A stretch of DNA of 9,857 nt, taken from positions 1 to 9,857 of the forward strand of contig JAPKZP010000301.1 of NCBI GenBank assembly GCA_026393735.1, in the 5' to 3' direction. Positions 1 to 7,157 of this stretch are shown piece after piece. Below the pieces are notes generated by a model. It was not told the origin of the DNA, did no database searches, and saw nothing but the letters and a program-made list of their open reading frames with translations. The stretch's first letter is position 1, and the number at the start of each line of letters is the position of its first letter. Made by a program: the position numbers and the translations under genes. The DNA is from Acidobacteriota bacterium (GTDB lineage: Bacteria; Acidobacteriota; Vicinamibacteria; Vicinamibacterales; JAKQTR01).

Positions 1-587
1 AGATCAGCCCGACGATCGGGGCCGGCGAGCTGCCGACCGACAGGCCGAGCACGACGTCGCTGTCGGTCGTCGACAAGGCCGGCAACATGGTTGCGCTCAC
101 GCAGACGCTCTCGGGCTTCTTCGGAGCCAGGGTCGTCGTCTCCGGCACGGGCATCATCCTGAACAACGAGATGGGGAACTTCGTGGTGCCGGCGGCCATC
201 GCGCCCGGCAAGCGCATGGTCACCACCATTTCGCCGACGATCGTGCTGAAGAACGGCAAGGCCTTCGCCACGCTTGGCACGCCCGGCGCCATGCGCATCA
301 TGACGACGATGACGCTGCTCGTGTCGAACCTCGTGGACTACAAGATGGGGATCCAGGAGGCCATCGAGGCGCCGCGCTTTTTCCCGTCCCCCAAGACGCT
401 GGTCGTGGAGCCGCGCCTTCCCGAAGAGACCGTGGCCGCACTCACCACGATGGGGTACACGGTCAGGCCGATGCGCGAGTACGACATGTTCTTCGGCGGC
501 GCGCAGGGCATCATCGTCGACCAGAAGACCGGAAAGCGGATCGGCGGCGCCGACCCCAGGCGGGACGGGGCGGTGATCGGATACTAG
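1..587 (+). CDS. Gamma-glutamyltranspeptidase-family Ntn hydrolase, C-terminal part (5' end outside window)
   Basis: The reading frame is open from base 3 to the TAG at 585-587. It covers the full small subunit of a gamma-glutamyltranspeptidase (GGT), an N-terminal nucleophile hydrolase that cleaves itself and then removes gamma-glutamyl (or other acyl) groups from amides, normally in the periplasm or outside the cell. The autocleavage and nucleophile motif TTSLSVVD starts at base 51, so the first Thr (51-53) matches E. coli Thr391. Downstream are ILNNEMGNF, KRMVTTISPTIV, GTPGAMRI and a GGADPRRDGA ending, all in family order. Several substrate-binding positions differ from E. coli GGT and the lid loop is missing (see findings), so the true substrate may not be gamma-glutamyl. 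The large subunit and the start lie outside the window. A zinc-hydrolase gene follows after 51 nt. Family is confident; substrate is not. Confidence 0.93.
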   Translation, partial: ISPTIGAGELPTDRPSTTSLSVVDKAGNMVALTQTLSGFFGARVVVSGTGIILNNEMGNFVVPAAIAPGKRMVTTISPTIVLKNGKAFATLGTPGAMRIMTTMTLLVSNLVDYKMGIQEAIEAPRFFPSPKTLVVEPRLPEETVAALTTMGYTVRPMREYDMFFGGAQGIIVDQKTGKRIGGADPRRDGAVIGY

Positions 588-638
588 CGCGGGATCGGTG
601 CACTTCCGGGTTCCGGGCACATGCGAGGAGACACGCAC

Positions 639-1742
639 ATGGCAGCATTACGTTGTCGCGGGGCCGGCCGGGCAGGAAGGTCGAGCCTGCTCGCGCTCTT
701 GCTCGTGGTCGTCGCCGGAGTCCTGGCGATTGAGGCTGCGCGTGAGGCCGCGCAGATCGCGATCCCCTCGATCCCGCCGGAGACGCACGACGTTCGGCCG
801 GGGCCCGGCGTCAAGACCCGCGCGTTGTCCGACTACCTGCCCGGCCTCGCCGGGACGCCTGGCGACACCCCGGTCTACGTGCTCGAAGGGCCGGAGCCGG
901 GCGGCACGGCGTTCGTCGCGGGCGGCACGCACGCCAACGAGATCGCCGGCATCATGACGGCCATCGTGCTGGTCGAGCACGGGAAGGTCCGGCGCGGGCG
1001 CCTGCTCGTCGTCCCCCACGCCAACAATTCGGCGGTCAGCTGGCAGGACCCGAAGATGCCCACGGGCCCCCGCACCTTCACCGTGAAGACCGCGAGCGGT
1101 GTCCGGGCGTTCTCGAACGGAACCCGTCTCACCAAGCCCGAGCACCAGGGTGAACCGGACCCGCCGGCAGAGCAGGCCCCAACGCCAGAGTACGCGTTCG
1201 ACAGTCTATTCAGGAACCTCGATCGACAGTATCCCGGGAAGGCAAACGGAAACCTCACGCAGCGGATCGCCTACGCCGTCATGACCCTCATCCAGAAGGA
1301 GAAAGTCGAAGTCGCCTTCGACCTCCACGAGGCGCCGCCCGGCGCCAGGCTGGCGATGATGGTCGTCGCCAACCCGAAGAACCTCGGTCTCGCGGCGGCA
1401 GCCGTCCTGGCGCTCGATGCGAAGGACCTGTCGATGAAACTCGAGCCGTCGTCGTCGACGTTCCGCGGGCTGTCGCACCGTGAGTGGGGCGATGGCACCC
1501 AGGCGAGCGCGTTCCTGTTCGAAACACCCAACCCGGCGTTCGCCTTCGGGGGGAAACCCGGCGATCCTGTCAACGACCCCGAGTGGCCCCTGGCGAAACG
1601 CGTCGGAATCCACTGCGACACGCTGCTGGCGGTCCTCGATGCGTACAATGAAGGCGTCGCTAAGGGGCGGCAGGTCGTGTTGACCGATCTGCCGTCGACC
1701 GCCGCGATCACCAAGACGGGCCTGGGCCCGTTCATGCGCTGA
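639..1742 (+). CDS. Exported succinylglutamate desuccinylase/aspartoacylase-like (M14-type) zinc hydrolase
   Basis: This 367-residue protein looks like a zinc-dependent amidohydrolase or carboxypeptidase. Residues 15-33 form a hydrophobic signal peptide or membrane anchor behind a basic N terminus. Metal ligands in the expected order are H98 and E101 (GGTHANEI) and H230 (AFDLHEAP). RNLDRQYPG (192-200) matches the substrate-binding NxNRxFPG-type motif, and E295 in FLFETPN is the candidate catalytic glutamate. The ATG at 639 is chosen over the ATG at 621 because GAGGAG (625-630) lies 8 nt before it. It sits 51 nt after the transpeptidase-family gene and 38 nt before the YdeI-like gene, so co-transcription is likely. 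A role in processing acyl-amino acids or small peptides outside the cytoplasm fits, but the substrate cannot be read from sequence. A true M14 carboxypeptidase is the alternative. Confidence 0.85.
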   Translation: MAALRCRGAGRAGRSSLLALLLVVVAGVLAIEAAREAAQIAIPSIPPETHDVRPGPGVKTRALSDYLPGLAGTPGDTPVYVLEGPEPGGTAFVAGGTHANEIAGIMTAIVLVEHGKVRRGRLLVVPHANNSAVSWQDPKMPTGPRTFTVKTASGVRAFSNGTRLTKPEHQGEPDPPAEQAPTPEYAFDSLFRNLDRQYPGKANGNLTQRIAYAVMTLIQKEKVEVAFDLHEAPPGARLAMMVVANPKNLGLAAAAVLALDAKDLSMKLEPSSSTFRGLSHREWGDGTQASAFLFETPNPAFAFGGKPGDPVNDPEWPLAKRVGIHCDTLLAVLDAYNEGVAKGRQVVLTDLPSTAAITKTGLGPFMR

Positions 1743-1780
1743 CCCGCGCGCTGGCTAGAGCGGTCCTGCGAAGAGGGCGT

Positions 1781-2377
1781 ATGGCTGAGCCGATTCTCGC
1801 GCACTTCAAGACACCGGCGGCCTTCAGGGCCTGGCTGAGGACGCACCACAAGACGGCCATCGCCCTGGTGCTCAGGGTCTCCAAGAACCACGCGGCCGCG
1901 ACCGGCGTCACCTACGCGCAGGCCCTCGATGAGGCCCTCTGCTATGGCTGGATCGACGGCGTGCGCAGGCGCCTCGACGCCGACAGCTTCTCGGTCCGGT
2001 TCTCGCCCAGGAAGCCTCGAAGCATCTGGAGCCGAGTGAACGTGCGCCACGCGGAGCGACTCATTCAAGCCAAGCGGATGACGAAAGCCGGCTTGGCCGT
2101 CTTTGAGGCCCGGGAGGAAGATCGGACCGGTGTGTACTCCTTCGAGCAGCGCCCTGCAGAGCTGACTCCGGCATTCCGCCGACGATTCCAGGCGATCACG
2201 GCCGCATGGACCTACTTTCAGCAGGAGGCTCCCTGGTATCGCCGGACTACCAGTCACTGGGTGATGAGCGCCAAGCGCGAGGACACGCGCATCAAACGCC
2301 TGCAGACGCTGATCGCTTCCTCCGCTGTACGCACCCGTATCGGTCCGCTGAGCGGCAGCCGCAAAAACGCCACCTGA
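1781..2377 (+). CDS. YdeI/OmpD-associated family protein
   Basis: This 198-residue soluble protein has no signal peptide or membrane segment. It matches the YdeI/OmpD-associated (OmdA) family pattern: ALCYGWIDG at residues 52-60, the basic FSPRKPRSIWSRVN stretch at about 74-87, AERLIQAKRM at 91-100, and a C-terminal helix SAKREDTRIKRL at 163-174. The family has been linked to protection against bacteriocins and cationic peptides, but its biochemical role is not settled. The start ATG follows GAGGG (1773-1777) with an unusually short spacer of 3 nt, suggesting modest translation. It ends 44 nt before the stop codon of the convergent gene on the other strand. Its place behind two hydrolase genes suggests co-transcription without an obvious functional link. 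Confidence 0.85.
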   Translation: MAEPILAHFKTPAAFRAWLRTHHKTAIALVLRVSKNHAAATGVTYAQALDEALCYGWIDGVRRRLDADSFSVRFSPRKPRSIWSRVNVRHAERLIQAKRMTKAGLAVFEAREEDRTGVYSFEQRPAELTPAFRRRFQAITAAWTYFQQEAPWYRRTTSHWVMSAKREDTRIKRLQTLIASSAVRTRIGPLSGSRKNAT

Positions 2378-2381
2378 CACG

Positions 2382-2396
2382 CGCCGGCTGTCGGCG
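2382..2396. terminator. Weak hairpin between convergent genes
   Basis: CGCCG and CGGCG form a perfect 5-bp stem around a 5-nt loop in the 44-nt gap between two convergent genes. There is no T run on either side, so it is at best a weak or factor-assisted terminator. Confidence 0.2.
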
Positions 2397-2421
2397 AGAA
2401 GTTTGCGGTGGGGACAGGGAT

Positions 2422-2964
2422 CTACTTCGAGTGAGCCACCCACGTCTCTCTTAGGGCGGTGAGGCCGCTGGCGAGGGCATCGACGCCCTGCCGCGCCTTC
2501 GCTGCGTGCGTTTCGAGGGCCTTCGTGGCGCGGGTGACGGTCTGTTCGAGCGACAACCCCGAGCCGGCCGCCTGGCCGCCGATGCGCCGTCGTTCGCTCG
2601 TCCAGGCATCCCAGGCCGCGCCAGCGCCGCGCTCCCGGAGGGCGCGTGCCAGCGGCTCGCTCGACACGCCGATGCCCGTCGAGGGCGCCTGGCTCACCGC
2701 GCCGCTGTCGAGGGCGATCGTGGCACTGATGACGCCAGCCAGGTCACGCAGCAGGTTCGGCCCGGCCGGCGACGAGGCTCCCTCGTTCATCAACTGACGG
2801 AGATCGCCGACGACTTTCCACGCGTTTGCGGGCGTCACGCGAACCGTCAGGCTCAAGGTGGAAGGCGCGTCGGCGGCAGCCTGGGGCTGCTGGGCGCGGG
2901 CAGGCGTGACGGCGGTGGCCACGATCATCGAACCGGCTGCCAGCAGCAGCGCCAGGCGTCGCAT
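2422..2964 (-). CDS. Small secreted protein of unknown function
   Basis: I do not recognise this 180-residue protein. The ATG at 2964 is chosen because a GGGGGAG Shine-Dalgarno sits 7 nt upstream and the protein then begins with a clean signal peptide: MRRL, a hydrophobic core to about residue 20, and an ARA cleavage site near residue 24. The mature part opens with a low-complexity Q/A/D stretch, then a likely beta strand (STLSLTVRVTP, 35-45), an amphipathic helix (45-60), and a mostly helical C-terminal half (about 107-175) with repeated Ala/Arg/Glu patterns. It has no cysteine and no recognisable catalytic motif. It is periplasmic or secreted by inference. It lies downstream of a strong terminator, so it should have its own promoter in the 256 nt before it, and it converges on the YdeI-like gene. 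The coding call is supported by start, signal peptide and termination; no function is offered. Confidence 0.75.
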   Translation of the reverse strand: MRRLALLLAAGSMIVATAVTPARAQQPQAAADAPSTLSLTVRVTPANAWKVVGDLRQLMNEGASSPAGPNLLRDLAGVISATIALDSGAVSQAPSTGIGVSSEPLARALRERGAGAAWDAWTSERRRIGGQAAGSGLSLEQTVTRATKALETHAAKARQGVDALASGLTALRETWVAHSK

Positions 2965-3220
2965 TGTTCGTCTCCCCCGGGTCCCGACAGGAACCCGCCA
3001 CCCGGACACGGAGCAAGGACCCTGCCACCACCAACCTCGCGCCCTTGTTGCACACGGCGGCACGCTTCGGCCCACGTTCGCGCGGAAGAAAATCCCCGTC
3101 AAGCCTCGCGGAATGCGGCGCGCGCGAACACTAGGCTGCACGCCGTGGAGCACAGGCGTACGACTCGGGACAGTATTGGTCTCGGCGAAGGGGGGGAACT
3201 GGGGATGCCAAGCTGCGGCC
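2965..3220 (-). promoter_or_regulatory. Upstream region of the secreted unknown gene; possible weak promoter
   Basis: No gene is supported here. The strongest promoter-like element on the minus strand is TTGACG (3097-3102), but 17 nt downstream there is only GAACGT (3074-3079), a poor -10. Since the preceding operon is closed by a terminator at 3221-3258, a promoter must lie here if the gene is expressed independently. The exact hexamers are a guess. Confidence 0.25.
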
Positions 3221-3258
3221 GAAAAAAGGCCCGGGGCATCCTCGCGATGCCCCGGGCC
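3221..3258 (-). terminator. Strong intrinsic terminator of the protease operon
   Basis: Arms 3228-3240 and 3246-3258 are perfectly complementary over 13 bp (GGCCCGGGGCATC and its complement) around a 5-nt loop. On the minus strand the stem is followed at once by TTTTTT (3227-3222). The hairpin begins 36 nt after the stop codon at 3295 of the propeptide-FnIII gene, so it ends the minus-strand transcript from the protease. The plus strand has no T run after the stem, so it is one-directional. Confidence 0.93.
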
Positions 3259-3294
3259 CCAGATCGTCCTCGAAAACGTGACGCGCGACGGTCG

Positions 3295-4230
3295 TCACGG
3301 TACGATCAGGATCACCTCGTTCGACGGCCCGCTCGCCCCGCACGCGTTGGCGCCCTTTACCCGGAGATAGTAAGTCCCCGGTCCGACGCCAGACGCCTCG
3401 AACAGCGTCGACGCGTTCCTCAGGTTCGTCACAAGACCGTCAGCGAGGCCCGGCGCGGACCCCACTTCGAGCCAGTAGGTCGTCGCCCCGCCGCCCGAGG
3501 CCGCCCACTCCAGACGCAGGTGGCCGCCCGCGCTGCGGGCGACCTTCAGTTCCGCCGGAGGTCCCGGTCCGACGAGACAGTTCGCCGCCGGCCCCCCCTG
3601 GCGTTGAGGTTGCCGAACCACGACCCATGCCAGCGAGGCCGGCGCTGCCGGTTCGTTGCCGGCCGCCATCGCTCCGCCGATCGATTCCCGCCCCCACCCG
3701 CTCGGGGCTGCCGGTGCCACCGGAACGTCTTCAGCGATCGATATGACGCTGCCGAGGTGCTCCAGCACGTCGAGTGCGTCCGCCGTCACCCGCGCAGCAA
3801 AGTACGGGATCGTCGCGTAACGCTTGACGCCTTCCACCGAGCCCGGCCGCAATTGCTCGAGAATCGACTCTCGCGCGATCGCGATGGCTTGGCCGCGATC
3901 GACACCACCAGCCGGCGTCGCACCCCCCGCAACCTCGAATCCAACGATGACCGGCACGAACCGGTCGCCTCCCGCTTTCGCCACCAGTTCGGCAACCGCC
4001 CGCCGCTTGGCATCGGCGACCACGCCCGGATCGGGTGGCGCCTTCGGAAACGGGATCTCTTGAGACACCGGCGCCGCCTGCGCCTGCGGCGGCTGCTGCC
4101 CTGGCGGCAGGTCAGCCGTCGCCGCTGCGCAGGATGCGGAATACAACGCGAGCACGGCTCTCGCCAGACTCATCCCGAGACGGGACGCAGTCCGCCCGCG
4201 CCGCGGTCGCGACGACTGCCAGTGCCTCAC
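3295..4230 (-). CDS. Secreted subtilase-propeptide plus FnIII protein lacking the peptidase domain
   Basis: This 311-residue protein is a paralogue of the upstream protease without its catalytic core. A basic N terminus and a hydrophobic stretch (about 20-38) look like a signal peptide. Residues about 68-172 match the protease propeptide, sharing VPVIVGF (92-98), KRYxTIPYFAA (136-146) and a final xVxSIxED block. Residues 220-311 form one FnIII domain ending GPSNEVILIVP, with a possible disulfide between C218 and C297. There is no HGTH, no GTSMATP and no catalytic Asp; residues about 180-210 may be a remnant of the first peptidase strand. The GTG start at 4230 has TGAGG 6 nt upstream; the ATG at 4173 lacks a comparable site. 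The start is 21 nt after the protease stop and the pair shares one terminator. Possible roles are a stand-alone inhibitor or folding helper of the protease, or a decaying paralogue that is still open. Confidence 0.85.
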   Translation of the reverse strand: MRHWQSSRPRRGRTASRLGMSLARAVLALYSASCAAATADLPPGQQPPQAQAAPVSQEIPFPKAPPDPGVVADAKRRAVAELVAKAGGDRFVPVIVGFEVAGGATPAGGVDRGQAIAIARESILEQLRPGSVEGVKRYATIPYFAARVTADALDVLEHLGSVISIAEDVPVAPAAPSGWGRESIGGAMAAGNEPAAPASLAWVVVRQPQRQGGPAANCLVGPGPPAELKVARSAGGHLRLEWAASGGGATTYWLEVGSAPGLADGLVTNLRNASTLFEASGVGPGTYYLRVKGANACGASGPSNEVILIVP

Positions 4231-4251
4231 ACGAAGCCTCAGTCCTCCCCG

Positions 4252-6789
4252 CTACTGTTTCTTGGCGGCCGGCACGTCGGTCGTCGGCACGGATCGGGTG
4301 CCGGTACGCTCGGTGATGATGCCGCCAGGGAAAGTCACGGTCGCTACGTTCTGGTACACGCCCGAAGAATTGTAGACGCGCGTGAACGTCTGGAAACGCT
4401 CGTTGGACGTGCCCACGTTCGTCCGAACCGTAATCGTGGCGGTCGTGGGCCATGTGCTGCCGCTGTAGGAATGCACGTAGATGTCGTAGACGCCATTCGC
4501 CGCGACCCCGGGCGCGACGAAGATGTTCTCCGGGCCGAGCCCAGTCGTGTTGTCAACGTCGAGGCGCGCCGTCGGGCCGGTCCGCGCGCCATAGTACACG
4601 TGGTAGCCGCTTGGCTCGATCGTGTGCAGGTCCATGTCGACGCGACTGGAGGACGTCCCCGTGTTCCACGTCAGCGTCGCCGACAGATCTCCGGTGCCGG
4701 TGCCCTGGTTGGGGAGCACCACGACCTCGTTGGACGTGCCGCTCGTCCCGGCGGAGTTATAGGCCCTCAGACGGACCCAGTACGTGCCGCGCGCGACATT
4801 GTCCGCCACGTAGCTGGTGACATTGCCCACGTTGAAGATACCGAGATTGTTGGCGCCCGACGACGACCCGGCTTCAAGCAGGTAGCCAGTTGGAGCCGAG
4901 GCCGGGACCTCTCCCGCCGCCGACGCCGTCCATGTGAAGCGGACCTGCGCACCCAGCACCGAGGCGCTCAGGCCCGTCGGCGCCCGCGGAGGCGTCGAGC
5001 CTCCCACGACCAGCGTTGCCTCGTTCGACGGGCCGCTCGTCCCCGAGCCGTTGCTCGCTTTGACGCGGCAGTAGTACGTGCCCGCACCCACGCCCCCCGC
5101 GGAGAACGAGGTCGCTGTGCTGCCCGTTGAGAAGTTCGCGAGGTTCGCCAGGCCCGGAGAAGACCCAGCCTCGATGATGTACCCGGTCGGCGCGCCCCCG
5201 GACGATGGGGCGTTCCAGGACAGCACGATATTCGAGCCGCTGGACGACGCGGTGAGCCCGCCCGGGGCGCCTGGCGCCGACCCGCCGCCTCCCGTATAGA
5301 GCAGCACCGCCGTGTCGTACGTACGAATCTCAGGGTACGTGCTGCCGGACCCGGCCGCCCCGGAATCCACCACGTTCCTGCCCATGCTCCTCGCCGCCGA
5401 CTGGATGGTCGACACGGACCCGACATTTCCCCGCAGATTCGCGACCGCCTGCCAGAGCGCCCAGGCACCCGTTACGTGGGGCGTCGCCATCGAGGTCCCC
5501 GACATGGTCTGGGTCCCTCCGCCAGGCCTCGCCGACACGATGTTGCGCCCCGGCGCGAGCAACTTGACCATCGTCGGGTGCATGTTCGAGAACGTGGACA
5601 CGCCGCCGGACTTGTCCGTGGAACCCACGGCGACGGCCGTCGAAATGCACCCCGGCGAACTGATGCTGTCCGCGTACCCGTTGTTGCCGGACGCGATCAC
5701 CGTGGCGATGTTGTACGAGCGCAGCACGTCGATCGATGCCTTGCGCCCGGACGCCGCCGAATCGCACGATGCCGCATCGTAGTACCTTCCTCCACCGATG
5801 CTCATGTTGACGGACGAGATGCTGAAGGTGCCCGCCAGTTGGGCAATCCGGTCCAGCCCGGCCATCTGGTCCGAGTTGAACGAGAGCACGCAAGGAGAGC
5901 CGCCGCAGTCGGCGGCGCCGAACAGGCTGAACACCTGAACTGCGATGATGGAGGCACCCGGTGCGACACCCAGGACGCCTCCGCCGTTGCCGGCCGCGAT
6001 GCCCGCCACGTGCGTGCCATGGTCGCAGCCGGAATAGCCGGCTGGGCAGTTCACGCCGGAGCCCGGCGCCGTCGAACTCGACACGCCGCCGGGACAGGCG
6101 CTCGTGCCGCCGCTGCCGTTGGTGGAGTAGCACGCTTCCGACACCACGCGTCCCTGAAACGCAGCATGGGTCTTGTCGACGCCGGTATCGAGAATGGCCA
6201 CGGTCTTCCCGGCCCCTGTCACGCCTGCCGCATGCACCAGGTTCGCCTGGATGATCGGAACGCTCTGCGAAAGCACGGGAGCATCCAACTGATCTTCCAC
6301 CACCGATGTGACGCCGGCGATCCCTGCCAGTGTCTGAAGGGCGTCCGAATCCAGATGCGCGGCAAAGTACGGAATCGTCACGTAGCGCTTGATCTCCAGT
6401 GCCGACCCGCGCACAAACTGGCTCAGGATCGCTTCGCGCGCGGCCGCGATGCCGGCGCGCTGCGCCGCCGCGCGTCCGGCGTCAAGCCCGCCCTCGGGAA
6501 CGAACGCCGTGTCGAACCCCACGATGACCGGCACGACACGGCCGCCGGCTGCCTTGGGCAAGAGTGCCGCGACGGCCTGCTGCCGATCCGCCGCCACCGC
6601 GTCAGCGTTCAGCGCGGCCGCCGGGAACTGGATGTCCGGGACGGCCTGCTTCAGGTCGCCCCCGCCCGCGGGCTGCGTGAACAATACGCTCTGGGGGCCG
6701 GCCTGCTGAGTCGCTGCAGGAAGCCCGGCGAGCACGACGACCGCAAGCAACATACCGAACCAACGCCACGTTCTCAGTCTGTCAGGCAT
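4252..6789 (-). CDS. Secreted subtilisin-like (S8) serine protease with two FnIII domains and a DUF2135-like C terminus
   Basis: This 845-residue secreted endopeptidase has, in order: signal peptide (1 to about 30), inhibitory propeptide (about 50-168), S8 domain (about 175-500), FnIII domains at about 506-597 and 603-694, and a beta-rich domain (about 700-822) whose SSSRVDMDLHTIEPSG and YYGxR...LDVDNTTGxGPENI pattern resembles DUF2135/YfaP. The catalytic set is complete: D201 (ILDTGVD), H257 (DHGTHVAG), oxyanion N369 (ASGNNG) and S433 (GTSMATPH). A Gly/Ser-rich insert with four cysteines (about 219-255) separates Asp from His, as in larger extracellular subtilases. The ATG at 6789 is chosen because GGAGGAG (6797-6803) lies 7 nt upstream; the longer frame from 6825 has no such support. 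It should be exported, folded with help from the propeptide and then cleaved; the FnIII and C-terminal domains probably bind polymers or the cell surface. The propeptide-FnIII paralogue follows after 21 nt. Confidence 0.95.
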   Translation of the reverse strand: MPDRLRTWRWFGMLLAVVVLAGLPAATQQAGPQSVLFTQPAGGGDLKQAVPDIQFPAAALNADAVAADRQQAVAALLPKAAGGRVVPVIVGFDTAFVPEGGLDAGRAAAQRAGIAAAREAILSQFVRGSALEIKRYVTIPYFAAHLDSDALQTLAGIAGVTSVVEDQLDAPVLSQSVPIIQANLVHAAGVTGAGKTVAILDTGVDKTHAAFQGRVVSEACYSTNGSGGTSACPGGVSSSTAPGSGVNCPAGYSGCDHGTHVAGIAAGNGGGVLGVAPGASIIAVQVFSLFGAADCGGSPCVLSFNSDQMAGLDRIAQLAGTFSISSVNMSIGGGRYYDAASCDSAASGRKASIDVLRSYNIATVIASGNNGYADSISSPGCISTAVAVGSTDKSGGVSTFSNMHPTMVKLLAPGRNIVSARPGGGTQTMSGTSMATPHVTGAWALWQAVANLRGNVGSVSTIQSAARSMGRNVVDSGAAGSGSTYPEIRTYDTAVLLYTGGGGSAPGAPGGLTASSSGSNIVLSWNAPSSGGAPTGYIIEAGSSPGLANLANFSTGSTATSFSAGGVGAGTYYCRVKASNGSGTSGPSNEATLVVGGSTPPRAPTGLSASVLGAQVRFTWTASAAGEVPASAPTGYLLEAGSSSGANNLGIFNVGNVTSYVADNVARGTYWVRLRAYNSAGTSGTSNEVVVLPNQGTGTGDLSATLTWNTGTSSSRVDMDLHTIEPSGYHVYYGARTGPTARLDVDNTTGLGPENIFVAPGVAANGVYDIYVHSYSGSTWPTTATITVRTNVGTSNERFQTFTRVYNSSGVYQNVATVTFPGGIITERTGTRSVPTTDVPAAKKQ

Positions 6790-7157
6790 TTTTTGTCTCC
6801 TCCATGTCGCGAGAGCCGCTACCACGTCCTGGCGCGGTGCGACGCCACTCAGAGCTCACAACTGCGCTCCGGCGGTCATGCACGGCTGCGGTCGCCGTCG
6901 GCGCGGCAGGCACCGCCTCGTCTGCCGGTCAGACACTCTACTGCTGGTGGTCACCGACCGCCACGGCAGCGCTACCCGTCGGCTGTAGGTCGGGTCGAGC
7001 GAATACTAGCACCGGGGCGAGAGCACCGCAACCAAGCCGTCCACGACGCGCTGGCCGTCTTGCAGGCAGTCCAGGACCGAGGTGCGACAGGAAAGGTCAC
7101 ACCACAACACGGCAGGCGAGCGTCGCCACGAGTGGGCGTTGGAGTATCGTTTCCGGC
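6790..7157 (-). promoter_or_regulatory. Intergenic region upstream of the protease; candidate promoter at 7003-7031
   Basis: No gene is supported in these 368 nt. On the minus strand, TTGCGG (7026-7031) and TAGTAT (7003-7008) are separated by 17 nt, a weak sigma70-like pair that would give a leader of about 200 nt before the protease. There is no clear terminator behind the methyltransferase-like gene, so read-through into the protease is also possible. The protease ribosome site GGAGGAG is at 6797-6803. Confidence 0.3.

Noticed and set aside
621..638. An upstream ATG that would add six residues to the M14-like hydrolase.
   Set aside because: The next ATG at 639 has GAGGAG at ideal spacing, and that site lies inside the extension.
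2506..5130. An 874-codon open frame on the plus strand across the propeptide-FnIII gene and the end of the protease.
   Set aside because: It is antisense to well-supported genes, its translation is Arg/Pro/Ala-rich without domains, and it crosses a perfect terminator hairpin. Long antisense frames are common in GC-rich DNA.
6790..6825. A longer start for the protease at 6825.
   Set aside because: The GGAGGAG site at 6797-6803 points to ATG 6789, which also places the signal peptide at the N terminus.
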